From Granulicella sp. (GTDB taxonomy: Bacteria; Acidobacteriota; Terriglobia; Terriglobales; Acidobacteriaceae): 53,087 nt of DNA. The DNA lies in NCBI GenBank assembly GCA_027335345.1, contig DAHWOF010000025.1, forward strand, positions 1 through 53,087. Direction: 5' to 3'. Below are positions 35,760 through 44,661 of this stretch, in pieces. How positions within the stretch are numbered: position 1 is the stretch's first letter; every line of letters starts with the position of its first letter. Made by a program: the position numbers and the translations under genes. A model generated the notes under the pieces. It was not told the DNA's origin and ran no database searches. It worked only from the letters and a program-made list of their open reading frames with translations.

Positions 35760-38700
35760 ATGAGGCTGCTTGCATCGGCCATTCTATGGCTGGCCGGGTC
35801 TGTGCAGGCCCAGGTGAGTACGGCGAATGTTACTGGGGTAGTGGAGGATGGGACGGGAGCGCGGATTCGTAGCGCGTTGGTGAAGTTGATCAATACGCAA
35901 ACGGGAGCGGAAAACGACTGCAAGACCAGTAGCTATGGTAGCTTTCTTCTCCCCGGCGTCTTTCCCGGAACATATGTGCTGCGGATTGCGCGGAGTGGTT
36001 TTACGACGCTGCAGATCGCCGGTCTGACGCTGAATGTTGGAGAGACAAAAGATCTTTTGATCCGGATGCAGGTAGGCTCTATTCATCAGACAGTGACGGT
36101 GAATGGCTCCGGGCTGGCGCTGAACACAGTTGATGGCACGATGAGCACGATCGTCGATCGGACGTTTGTGGCCAACATCCCGCTGGACGGACGCAGCTTT
36201 CAGGATCTTATCTCGATGACGCCGGGGGTTTTGACGCAGACGCCGCAGAACTTTAACGGGATGGGAGCGGGCAATGGAGACTTCAGTGTGAATGGGGAAC
36301 AGCCGGAGGCGAACGCTTACTCTGTGGACGGCGTGTCGGCCGATTTCGGCATCGGTTCGCTGGCCGGGCATGAGAAGGTTGCGAGCGCCGGCGATCTGCC
36401 GGGTACGACGGCTATCGGTACGACCCAGAGCCTTGCATCGGTGGATGCGCTGCAGGAGTTCCGGGTTCTCAGTTCGTCGTACTCTGCGGAGTACGGCGGC
36501 GGCCCGGGTGGGCAGTTCAGTCTCCTCACCCGGTCGGGAACCAGTGCTTTCCATGGCGCCTTCTTCGATTATTTCAGGAACTTTGAGGCCGATGCCGCTG
36601 ACTGGTTTATACGGTACTATCCGGGGATCCTGCGTTACCAATATTTTTCCATGCCGTTCCACCAGAACGATTTTGGCGGTAAGTTAGGGTTTCCAGTGCT
36701 GCTCCCTGGAATCGACCACGGACGGAGACGAACGTTTCTCTTTTTCTCCTACGAAGGCCTTCAGGTAAAGCAGCCAACGGGTCTATTTGTGCAGTTTGTT
36801 CCTTCAAGCGAGATGATCACCGAGGCGCCACCTGCGCTCGAGCCGATTCTTCCGCTACTTGCCTACAATACGACGGGCCTCAGGTTGGCGGTTCCGCATT
36901 TGGGACTCACTGCTGCGGGTGAGAATCCAACACCTTATCCGGACAGTGTGGATGCGGTTGCCGTCCGGCTCGACCATACGTTCACTCGCGGGTCAACCGC
37001 TTTTATCCGGTACAGCAATACACCCAGCAACAGCCAATCGGCATCTTTGGCCTCTCTGACTCTCAACTCCGTCCATACACAGACATTGACCGCGGGCTGG
37101 ACGGCCCAGCTCTCTTCAGCGATAGCCAACGATCTGCGAGCCGGGTACGCAACGACTCACTCCTTGTTGCAGACGCAGACGATCGGCTATTTGATCTACG
37201 ACGGTTTCGAGAACTTTCCCTTGAATGTGTCGCTGGGGGCGCCGTCGGGTTCAAGCTCTGAGAGCAGCGATTTCTTTGTTCAAATCGCCGGAGCCGGCAG
37301 CTCTGAGGTCAATACGGATGTGGCTTCCGGGTCGCTTGACGAATGGAATTTGCGGGACACGATCGCGTATCAGCGGGGGCACCATCTGCTGCAGTTTGGG
37401 TTGGATGTGCGGCATCTCCTCTCGACCGTAGAGCCGCCAGCGCTGACGATTGAGGCGGATTACTTCAATGAGCCGTCGATCCTGCAGAACCTGGCCTCTG
37501 ACATCTCGATCACAAAGGCGGAGAAGGCGACGCCGGTCTTCAATGAGTTCGCCGGGTTTGTAGAGGATGAATGGCACGTTTCACCGGCGGTGACGCTATC
37601 TCCGGGGGTGCGCTGGGAGGTGAACCCGCCGCCGCACGGGTGGGAAGGGGACGATGCTTACACGCTGCACGGCGACGTGGCTTCACCAACTTCGTTGCAG
37701 CTTGCCCCGCGCGGCTCTCCGCTGTGGAAAACGAGCTGGCTCAACTTTGCTCCTCGTTTCGGCGTTGCCTGGAGCGCGGACAAGCATCCTGGCCGGGAGT
37801 TGGTGCTACGGGCGGGCGGAGGAGTCTTTTTTGAAACGGATAACCGCGCCGCAATGGGCGCCTTCAGCGCTCTGGGGTTTTCTGCGACCTCGCATCTTCA
37901 GAACGTCCCAGTGCCCGTGACTTCCGCTCAGCTCGATTTTTCGTCTGTTCCGGCCGCGCCGTATACCGATAGCACGGTCTTCGACTTCCAACAGCACCTG
38001 CAGCTACCGTTTGTGTTGCAGTGGAATGGTTCAGTCGAGAAGGCCTTCGGAAAAGATCAGGCGCTCACCGCCTCCTGGACGGGTGCGGCCGGACGCCGTT
38101 TGTTGCTGCAACGCAGGACGAGCGTAAGCGCCGGCAATCCGGAGTTTGGCGAGGTCATCTCCTTCCCGAACGGAATCACCTCGAATTACCAAGCGCTCCA
38201 AGTCAAGTTTCAACGTTCTGTCTCCCCAGGAGTTCAGGCGCTTGCGGACTGGACATGGTCCCATGCGCTGGACTATGGATCAACGGACCCCGCGTGGCCG
38301 CTCACCCGCAGCAATTCGGACTTCGACGTGCGACAAAATGTGGAGGCGGCGGTCTCCTGGACGGAGCGTGAGATCTCCGGCAATTGGTTGAAGAGGAGTG
38401 TTCTTAGCGGGTGGGGCGCAGATGGGCTGCTGTCCTTGAGAACCGCGTTCCCGGTGACGCCGCTGGGGACGATCTACTCGGACCCTGCGACGGGCAACCG
38501 CTACTACAGCGGCGATGATCTGATTCCTGGCCGTCCGCTTTACCTGTATGGGTCGCAGTATCCTGGCGGCCGCATGTTCAATGGCGGCCCCAACGCCACG
38601 AATCCAGCCTTTGTGCTGCCTGCGCCGGGTTCGGCCGGAGATGCGCCCAGGAACAAGCTGCGCGGATTTGGGGAGCAGCAGATCAACATCGACTTCCGCA

Positions 38701-38918
38701 AGGAGATCGCGATTCGAGGAAGGCTGGGTCTCGAGCTGCGCGGAGAGGCTTATAACCTCTTCAATCATCCGGACTTTGGTTACATGGATGCAGTGACCAC
38801 CGACTTTCTATTCGGCCAGGCCGCCCTGATGCTGAACCAGAGTTTCGGCTTGACCAGCTCCCTCTATGAACCCGGCGGTCCACGTTCGATTCAGATTGAC
38901 GCGCGATTTCACTTCTAA
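35760..38918 (+). CDS. Oar-like TonB-dependent outer-membrane receptor, second copy
   Basis: A 1052-residue outer-membrane receptor. The start at 35760 gives a clean signal peptide (MRLLASAILWLAGSVQAQ). A carboxypeptidase-regulatory-like domain follows (STANVTGVVEDGTGARIRSA, then YGSFLLPGVFPGTYVLRIA). The plug has IPLDGRSFQDLISMTPGVL and FSVNGEQPEANAYSVDGV. The long barrel ends in DARFHF, a typical C-terminal barrel signal. It resembles the receptor at 26035 in architecture but is clearly diverged. It starts 40 bases after the membrane-tethered sigma gene, so the two are probably co-transcribed. Its last 111 bases overlap the 3' end of the convergent sugar transferase gene. The ligand is unknown. 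Confidence 0.92.
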   Translation: MRLLASAILWLAGSVQAQVSTANVTGVVEDGTGARIRSALVKLINTQTGAENDCKTSSYGSFLLPGVFPGTYVLRIARSGFTTLQIAGLTLNVGETKDLLIRMQVGSIHQTVTVNGSGLALNTVDGTMSTIVDRTFVANIPLDGRSFQDLISMTPGVLTQTPQNFNGMGAGNGDFSVNGEQPEANAYSVDGVSADFGIGSLAGHEKVASAGDLPGTTAIGTTQSLASVDALQEFRVLSSSYSAEYGGGPGGQFSLLTRSGTSAFHGAFFDYFRNFEADAADWFIRYYPGILRYQYFSMPFHQNDFGGKLGFPVLLPGIDHGRRRTFLFFSYEGLQVKQPTGLFVQFVPSSEMITEAPPALEPILPLLAYNTTGLRLAVPHLGLTAAGENPTPYPDSVDAVAVRLDHTFTRGSTAFIRYSNTPSNSQSASLASLTLNSVHTQTLTAGWTAQLSSAIANDLRAGYATTHSLLQTQTIGYLIYDGFENFPLNVSLGAPSGSSSESSDFFVQIAGAGSSEVNTDVASGSLDEWNLRDTIAYQRGHHLLQFGLDVRHLLSTVEPPALTIEADYFNEPSILQNLASDISITKAEKATPVFNEFAGFVEDEWHVSPAVTLSPGVRWEVNPPPHGWEGDDAYTLHGDVASPTSLQLAPRGSPLWKTSWLNFAPRFGVAWSADKHPGRELVLRAGGGVFFETDNRAAMGAFSALGFSATSHLQNVPVPVTSAQLDFSSVPAAPYTDSTVFDFQQHLQLPFVLQWNGSVEKAFGKDQALTASWTGAAGRRLLLQRRTSVSAGNPEFGEVISFPNGITSNYQALQVKFQRSVSPGVQALADWTWSHALDYGSTDPAWPLTRSNSDFDVRQNVEAAVSWTEREISGNWLKRSVLSGWGADGLLSLRTAFPVTPLGTIYSDPATGNRYYSGDDLIPGRPLYLYGSQYPGGRMFNGGPNATNPAFVLPAPGSAGDAPRNKLRGFGEQQINIDFRKEIAIRGRLGLELRGEAYNLFNHPDFGYMDAVTTDFLFGQAALMLNQSFGLTSSLYEPGGPRSIQIDARFHF

Positions 38919-39707
38919 GAGGTGAGGGCTGCGGTTGCGGCGTCCGGTTTGCCCGGAGGGGTATGGGCTATCTGTCTGCGAGAGCAGTTTCACCAGATCC
39001 TGATTGGTATCCTTCGCGGCGAGGCTTCTAAAGATGAGTGACAGATCCGACCGGAAGGTTGCTTGCCGCATGTAGTGAGCATCCAATGTCTGTTTTGCCG
39101 GAAGAACGACGCTGCGATAAAAGACGTCCAGGCTTGCGTGTGGTAACGAACTAAGAGCTTCCTCTTCTTTGGAGAAGGCGAGAGTCGCTCGACCTGTGAG
39201 GCCAGGGCGGCAGGAAAGTGGATCCATCTGGTGGCAGGGGAGTTTTGGACGCGGACCAACCAGGCTCATGTCTCCGCGCAGGATGTTGAATAGCTGGGGT
39301 AGTTCATCAAGTTTCGAGCGCCGCAGAAAACGTCCGATCGGGGTAAATCGCTGATTGGCGACGGTTGTCACGTCAGGGCGAGGATCCGAGCCTGACGCGA
39401 CGGGCATGGTGCGGAACTTGAAGATCGTAAAATGCCTTCCCCCGCGCCCAACTCGTATCTGCTGAAAGAGAACAGGGCCCGGGGAGGAGAGCCTGACCGC
39501 GATGGAGGTGGCGATGAGTACGGGGAGGGTGACCGGAAGAGAGCAGAGGATGCAAATGCAGTCAAAGAGGCGCTTCATGGAAGAACGCGACCAACGGCTC
39601 AGATCTTCCTGATGCAGGTCCGCCTTCAGCTTTTGGCCAAAAATGACAAAGAGTGTGGCTGGATGGGAAGTTTTCGACAGATCGATGTTTCCTTGTTTCA
39701 AAGCCAT
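38808..39707 (-). CDS. Undecaprenyl-phosphate sugar transferase (bacterial sugar transferase family)
   Basis: A 299-residue polyisoprenyl-phosphate hexose-1-phosphate transferase that would start assembly of an exopolysaccharide or O-antigen repeat at the inner membrane. One hydrophobic segment (about 46-72) precedes the catalytic core: GPVLFQQIRVGRGGRHFTIF, KFRTM, then RRSKLDELPQLFNILRGDMS and LVGPRPKLP, and later RPGLTGRATLAF. This is the short form without the large N-terminal membrane domain of WbaP/WcaJ. GAGGA nine bases before the ATG at 39707 supports the long start; a second ATG lies at 39578. The last residues, in the region overlapping the receptor gene, are not family-like, so an extended tail may have arisen by loss of the original stop. 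No other polysaccharide genes are nearby. Confidence 0.88.
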   Translation of the reverse strand: MALKQGNIDLSKTSHPATLFVIFGQKLKADLHQEDLSRWSRSSMKRLFDCICILCSLPVTLPVLIATSIAVRLSSPGPVLFQQIRVGRGGRHFTIFKFRTMPVASGSDPRPDVTTVANQRFTPIGRFLRRSKLDELPQLFNILRGDMSLVGPRPKLPCHQMDPLSCRPGLTGRATLAFSKEEEALSSLPHASLDVFYRSVVLPAKQTLDAHYMRQATFRSDLSLIFRSLAAKDTNQDLVKLLSQTDSPYPSGQTGRRNRSPHLLEVKSRVNLNRTWTAGFIEGAGQAETLVQHQGGLAE

Positions 39708-39753
39708 GCGTTTGCGTCCTCGATTGCGTGCGGCCGCCGTTGAATCTGCCAGG

Positions 39754-40518
39754 TTATCTCTTGCTCTTGTGGCCGAAGATATAGACGACGCTGATGGTCG
39801 GTTCGTTGGTGACGGTAAGAAACATTGAGGTGGGTACGGGGGCGTAGGGGTTGTAGAAACCGGGATCTTTATAGAAGAGGCCGCGGTACTCTGCCCGAAG
39901 GGCTAGATGCCGGGAGAGCCCGTAATTCAGCGCAGATCCGAAGACTAGCGTTGGGCGGCGCTCCACGGAGTATGGTGAGGGGTTGGAGGCGGGGACGAAG
40001 AAGAGGGCGCCGGCCCCGAGCTGCGCTGAGGTGCTCCAGCGCCCGGCTCGGGGCCCCGAGACGGAAGCGGCTAAGGTGAGTTCATACATGCCGGTCCCGA
40101 TGGATCCCTGAGAGAAGCTGGATTGCGGCCGGTTATAGGGGTTGTTGGTTTCGAATGAGGATCCTTGCGCGTATTGCTCGGGAAACCGACTGTAGCCGAG
40201 GTTGACGTTGTAGCCAAGCCAGAGGGAGAAGGCCTGATGGACTACTCCGAGGACGCCTGCTGATGGGGATGCGCCCTGCATCTTTTCTAAGACGTTGGAG
40301 CTGTCTCGGGTATCGTCGTTCTGGAGTGAGGTGCGCGTAGGTGTTAGCTGGCCGAAGACGCCGAGAGAGATGTCGGTCTCCGGGGTGAACTTAGGATCTG
40401 TGGCTGGTGGCGGGGCGGATTGAGCGGCCACGGGAGGCCCTGAAGAACAAGCAAGCAGAAAAGCCAGGAGAAGAGTTCGTAGGGTTTGGGAAGGGAAGTG
40501 CAACTGCGGTGCTGCCAT
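39754..40518 (-). CDS. Outer-membrane beta-barrel protein of unknown function
   Basis: A 254-residue exported protein. The hydrophobic segment TLLLAFLLACSSGPPVAAQS could be a signal peptidase I site (VAA-QS) or, less well matched, a lipobox (LLAC). The mature part alternates aromatic and polar residues as in 8- to 12-strand barrels (DISLGVFGQLTPTR, LWLGYNVNLGYSRF, LALRAEYRGLFYKDPGFY) and ends with IFGHKSKR. It resembles outer-membrane beta-barrel or porin-like families by pattern only. The start at 40518 is supported by GGAGAG; a longer frame begins at 40575. It lies 46 bases upstream of the sugar transferase gene on the same strand. Confidence 0.7.
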   Translation of the reverse strand: MAAPQLHFPSQTLRTLLLAFLLACSSGPPVAAQSAPPPATDPKFTPETDISLGVFGQLTPTRTSLQNDDTRDSSNVLEKMQGASPSAGVLGVVHQAFSLWLGYNVNLGYSRFPEQYAQGSSFETNNPYNRPQSSFSQGSIGTGMYELTLAASVSGPRAGRWSTSAQLGAGALFFVPASNPSPYSVERRPTLVFGSALNYGLSRHLALRAEYRGLFYKDPGFYNPYAPVPTSMFLTVTNEPTISVVYIFGHKSKR

Positions 40519-40761
40519 CAAGCTCTCCGGAACAGCCCCTGGGGCCGTTGCCTGTAAAGAGAGGCTTGATAGCATGATCTACCCTGCAGTCTTCTGAAAA
40601 AGGCCGATGCTGGGACTGACCTTCTCAGGGCGGCGTCTTCGCAGGCTTGAGAAGGAATAGACTCAGTTCGCTCGCGAGTTCCCGTGAGCGGTGCGCGTTC
40701 AATGTCATCGCCTCAGGCGCTGCGAGCGCATGTGTTTTCAGCAGGACGCGGGTTTGCCGCT

Positions 40762-41796
40762 CTATTGCTTGAGCTGGCCAGCGTACCGCGCGGCTACGAT
40801 GTTGCGTTGCACGGCCTTCATGGCGTCTGCGCCGGGCATGCCGGTGGTCATTACGCCCTCAAAGAAGTAGCCGGTGGCCCAGTTGCTGTTGTCGCCCCCG
40901 GTGCCCAGGATGATCGCGCCTTCCTGCTTCATTGGTTGATAGCGCTTGGGTAAAGGTATAACGCCAGTGGTGGTCAGGCTGCCGCTCTGGGCGTTGCCCT
41001 GGTAGATGGCGTAAGAGTGTTGACCGTCGTTGGCGCCCATATCGGTGACAAAGCGTGTGCCGGGTGGCACAGGAAGACGGCCGTAGATGCCGTTCTCCAT
41101 ATCGAGTCCCGCAACCGGCTTGCACGGACTGCCCTTGCACATGATGTTGATCGCATCCATGTGGCCGACATCGTTGTCCAGGTTGTTGATCTCGGCGTTT
41201 CCCAGGTCAAAGCAGCACTTCGAGTTCAGATGGAGAGCGGAGGTGACCATGTAGACGCCCTCGGGCTGACCGTTGATCGCTGTGCCCACAGGAGTGTCAT
41301 TGCGGTAGCCCACCCCAGGTGATACGGCGATGCCGTAGGCAGGATGTCCGTGGACGGTGAGCGGAAGCGCGTCGGCTTTGGCGGGAACGTCATAACCGTT
41401 GGGGCCGGGACCATGGGCTGCGCCGCCAGGAGGCGCAGGGATCAGGTCATTATGGTTGGGAGACTGGTCGTAGATCTTGACAATGGTGCAACTGGCATGG
41501 GCGCAGAAGGTATCCTGCCGGGAGGCGTCAGCGTAGCCGTCGCGGAGAAGACCGATGTTGATGGAGGCCTTATCCGACTGGCGCATTATCTGGTAAAGAG
41601 GGCCGGTGTACCTGTGATAAAGGGCGCGGGTGGTGCTGTAGGCGGCGACACAGGGAGTTTGTGCGGCGAAGATGTCACAGGGACGACGCGTAAACGCATG
41701 TGCGGCGTTGACTCCAACGTTACAGATTGCGACGGCCAGGAGTCCTCGCCGGAACCAGCGAAACTCGGTGAAAGCAGACTTGGATCGGAACTGCAT
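40762..41796 (-). CDS. Secreted alpha-L-arabinofuranosidase, GH54 catalytic domain
   Basis: A 344-residue exported glycosidase that would remove arabinofuranosyl side chains from plant arabinan or arabinoxylan. A signal peptide (about residues 1-34, ending NAAHA) is followed by a complete AbfB-type catalytic domain: PCDIFAAQTPCVAAYSTTRA, ADASRQDTFCAHASCTIVKI, YDQSPNHNDL and SPGVGYRNDTPVGTAI. The predicted nucleophile is Glu234 in LDMENGIYG and the acid/base is Asp302 in GTGGDNSNW, by comparison with fungal AkAbfB. The adjacent Cys194-Cys195 pair (NSKCCFDLGNAE) matches the unusual vicinal disulfide of that enzyme. The arabinose-binding CBM42 module usual at the C-terminus is missing. Most characterised GH54 enzymes are fungal, so a bacterial stand-alone form is notable. 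Confidence 0.92.
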   Translation of the reverse strand: MQFRSKSAFTEFRWFRRGLLAVAICNVGVNAAHAFTRRPCDIFAAQTPCVAAYSTTRALYHRYTGPLYQIMRQSDKASINIGLLRDGYADASRQDTFCAHASCTIVKIYDQSPNHNDLIPAPPGGAAHGPGPNGYDVPAKADALPLTVHGHPAYGIAVSPGVGYRNDTPVGTAINGQPEGVYMVTSALHLNSKCCFDLGNAEINNLDNDVGHMDAINIMCKGSPCKPVAGLDMENGIYGRLPVPPGTRFVTDMGANDGQHSYAIYQGNAQSGSLTTTGVIPLPKRYQPMKQEGAIILGTGGDNSNWATGYFFEGVMTTGMPGADAMKAVQRNIVAARYAGQLKQ

Positions 41797-42176
41797 AGGA
41801 TTTTCGTCATCTCCTTGGCGGTTGAGGATTGTCTTGCCTGGCTTTCCGCCTCATTCGGGCTACGCCGTCCGGGCAATGGGAGTGGGAAGTCAGAAAGTTC
41901 TGCAGAATCCCCCGGGCCATCTTAGTCAACCGTTTACAGCCTTGTCCATACTGTTGCGGGCAGCGCCGGGGGTCCGCCAAGGCCGTGGGGCAAGGCGTCT
42001 TCCATTGCGCCGATTCAAACCCGAGGTAGAAGACCTTCTTGAGGTAGGTCAAGCTGCCTACTCTCCTCCTTTTGGTGGATTGTGAGTTATCCAAACGTGA
42101 GGCTAAACTTCCCCGTGAACTCGGAGCCCTTCGAAGGAGCTTCGTCTTCCATCGAAAATGTAAAGGACCAACGAGG
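41797..42176. other. Divergent intergenic region between the GH54 gene and AhpD-like copy 3
   Basis: These 380 bases should contain both divergent promoters. I see no gene. A 10-base palindrome, CCTTCGAAGG (42128-42137), lies about 40 bases ahead of the AhpD-like start but is of a size expected by chance. Confidence 0.45.
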
Positions 42177-42749
42177 ATGCCACACATCACCCTGCCTGAT
42201 GGACTCTATGGTATTCGCAGCGCCATGGCGTTTCGCCCCGAAACAGCAAAGCCTTTGAACGAGCTGGTTCAGGTCTTGCTCTGTGACGCTCACACGCTCT
42301 CCGCTGGGGAGCGCGAGCTGATCGCCACCTACACCTCCTATCTGAACGACTGCCACTACTGCCAGAGCATTCACGGTGCGATAGCGGCCGCACACCTGCA
42401 AGGCGACGAAGCGCTGGTGAGCCGCGTGAAGGCGGACTTTCAGCACGCGCAGGTCTCAGAAAAGTTGAAGGCCTTGCTGGTGATTGCGGCCAAGGTGCAG
42501 GAGAGCGGGAAGAAGGTGACCGCGCTCGATGTGGAGCGCGCGCGCAATTTGGGAGCGACGGATCTTGAGATCCACGATACGGTTCTGATCGCCGCCGCGT
42601 TCTGCATGTACAACCGCTACGTGGATGGTCTGGCCACCGTGCAGCCGCAGGACGAGGCCATGTATCGAGAGCGGGGAAAGATTGTGGCGCGCCAGGGGTA
42701 CGTCAACGTCAGCAAGAGTTATCTACCCCAGACGGCTAAGCTTGACTGA
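42177..42749 (+). CDS. AhpD-like (carboxymuconolactone decarboxylase family) protein, copy 3
   Basis: A 190-residue member of the same AhpD/CMD group as the genes at 29979 and 30562, 12 kb away. The active site NDCHYCQSIHGAIA gives Cys59, Cys62 and His66 at identical positions, and ATDLEIHDTVLIAAAFCMYN is shared with copy 2. The start at 42177 is chosen because MPHITLPDGL matches the paralogues; AAAGGA is upstream. In length and C-terminus (QPQDEAMYRERGKIVARQGY) it is closer to copy 1. It stands alone, divergent from the arabinofuranosidase gene and convergent with the S53 peptidase gene. Confidence 0.88.
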   Translation: MPHITLPDGLYGIRSAMAFRPETAKPLNELVQVLLCDAHTLSAGERELIATYTSYLNDCHYCQSIHGAIAAAHLQGDEALVSRVKADFQHAQVSEKLKALLVIAAKVQESGKKVTALDVERARNLGATDLEIHDTVLIAAAFCMYNRYVDGLATVQPQDEAMYRERGKIVARQGYVNVSKSYLPQTAKLD

Positions 42750-42845
42750 GGGGGCTGTGGCTGAGGAAGACAACTCGATTTGACCCTCCGGTGTGGGGCT
42801 TGAGGGTCAGGAGCAGGGTTAGTTCCCTTGGGCTTGGGCCGATCT

Positions 42846-44405
42846 TCAGTTGGTTGAAGATGAATCGCCCAGTGCCGTGGCGACCGCTGTTCCAATTGGC
42901 GAGCCCAGCCCCGTGCATGCGTTCCATCCGGGGCCTGCGGAAAAGGCTCCGTTGCTTCCTGAAGTGATGGGGTGGAAGGCGCTGGGATTGGCGTAGAGCG
43001 TAGGGTTGAGGAAGCCGGCGGAGGTGGTGCGGCCCTGGTTGATCAGTGCGGTCAGCGCAGCCCACAGCGGCGCGACCGCGCTGGTGCCGCCGACGACCTC
43101 CTGCTGGCCGTCGACGAAGATGTTGTAGCCGGTCTCGGGTGAGGCGTCTCCGGCGACGTCGGGCACACCGCGGCCGCCGGTGGAGGTGGAAGGGGCGGGA
43201 ACGTTGGCGCTGTCCTGCCAGGAGGGTAGGGGAAAGACGTTGCTGACGCCGCCACCGGTGGCTCCGCCCTGACTGCCGTCGTTCCAGACGACCTCGCTGA
43301 CGATGGTGGATCCGTTGCTGGTGAGCTGAGTTCCTCCACAGCCGGTGACGTAGGGACTGGAGGCAGGGAAGTCGACGTTGTTGCCGCTGAGCCCGTCGCT
43401 GGAACCCTGATCTCCGGAGGCTACGGTAATCGTGACTCCCAATGCTGCGGCGGACTGACAAGCGTCGTTGAGCGCCGAGAGCGAGGACGGAGTCCAGCTC
43501 GCCTCCGGCGCTCCCCAACTGATGGAGAGAATGGAGGGGTTGTGGGTGGTGTCATGGACGGCGGTGGTGACGGCGTCGATGAAGCCCTGATCGGTGTTGG
43601 GCGTGAAGTAGACGGCAATCGCTGCGCCGTTGGCGATGGAGCCTGCGACCTCAATGTCCAGCGCCACCTCGGCGTCCGCGCTGCTGGCGGTGGTGGGTGA
43701 GTTGGCTCCGCCGTCCACGGAGATCGAGGAGACAGTTGGTGTAGCCAGACCGAGGCCGGAGAAGTAGGTGCTGAGATCGCTGGGATTGTAGCCGCCACCG
43801 AGTTCGATGATGCCAATGGTCTGGCCCGCGCCGGTCGCCCCGGAGGGGAAGTTGTACAGTGCGGCGATCTGGGGAGGGTTATAGCTGGCTCCGGCCTGTT
43901 GCGCTTTGAGCCTTTCGGGCGGGCTGAGGATTCGGATGTGGGGCCGGGCCAGGGGACGTGTGTCCAGACCAAGTACGGCTTCCACCACCTCGGCGTGCTC
44001 CTGGGGCAGGGAGATTTCGCCGGTGAAGGCGCAGAAGAGGCTCTCCTCGATCTGGTAGTTGCGCAACTGGACGGCGAAGGCCTGTTCGAGGTTGCGCACG
44101 GCTCCGCGCAGCACCAGGGTGCGGCGTGGCAGGCTGGAGGAGTTCTCGTCCACGGAGAGGCCAAACTCGTGGGCGAAGTGGCGCAGGGTGGCAAAGCTGG
44201 TGGGGTCGGCGGCGAATCTGCGGTTGAACTCCTCGCGTGTCACCCGGCCGCCGGGTAGTTCCTGGATAGAGAGCGGTGACTTGCGCCGCACCAGAACGGA
44301 GACGCTCAGAATCTGGCTGTGCGGTGCAGGCCCGGTGTCGGTTGCATTGGGCGGAGCGCTGCGCTGGCTGCCGGGAAGCGGAACTCGGGGAGAGAGAGAC
44401 GGCAT
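42846..44405 (-). CDS. Kumamolisin-like S53 (sedolisin) peptidase with pro-domain
   Basis: A 519-residue acid-active serine-carboxyl peptidase. An N-terminal pro-domain (about 30-150: LSVSVLVRRKSPL, EFGLSVDENSSSLPRRTLVL, VEAVLGLDTRPLARPH) precedes the catalytic domain. The triad appears complete: Glu246 and Asp250 in DAEVALDIEVAG, and Ser442 in GGTSAVAPLWAAL. The oxyanion Asp332 is in VASGDQGSSDG. The calcium-site region near GWNACTGLGSPIG is typical. The sequence follows Bacillus kumamolisin closely. There is no obvious signal peptide at this start (GAGGTG precedes ATG 44405); kumamolisin precursors also lack a classical one. A longer frame to 44549 has no export signal either. It probably degrades protein outside the cell at low pH. 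Confidence 0.93.
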   Translation of the reverse strand: MPSLSPRVPLPGSQRSAPPNATDTGPAPHSQILSVSVLVRRKSPLSIQELPGGRVTREEFNRRFAADPTSFATLRHFAHEFGLSVDENSSSLPRRTLVLRGAVRNLEQAFAVQLRNYQIEESLFCAFTGEISLPQEHAEVVEAVLGLDTRPLARPHIRILSPPERLKAQQAGASYNPPQIAALYNFPSGATGAGQTIGIIELGGGYNPSDLSTYFSGLGLATPTVSSISVDGGANSPTTASSADAEVALDIEVAGSIANGAAIAVYFTPNTDQGFIDAVTTAVHDTTHNPSILSISWGAPEASWTPSSLSALNDACQSAAALGVTITVASGDQGSSDGLSGNNVDFPASSPYVTGCGGTQLTSNGSTIVSEVVWNDGSQGGATGGGVSNVFPLPSWQDSANVPAPSTSTGGRGVPDVAGDASPETGYNIFVDGQQEVVGGTSAVAPLWAALTALINQGRTTSAGFLNPTLYANPSAFHPITSGSNGAFSAGPGWNACTGLGSPIGTAVATALGDSSSTN

Positions 44406-44661
44406 TTCACCTCGCGGGATGGTTCGGGTAGTTGGAAGTGGAAATCGACTGCAGGGTTGCTTGGAAGCTCCGTCCCGAGAAGGCCTTAACTTAACTAAGG
44501 ATTCTGGGTTGACATCCTGCTTTGTGGGTGCCGGCTCGGCGTCCTGCACCCCATCTCAAAGGTGCGAGATACTGGGCGCCCGGCAGAGGAGCATCTCCGA
44601 GACGTGGGATTCGAGGCGCCGGTTCTGTTTGTCCTTGCAGGTGTGGTAGGCTTGGCGAACT

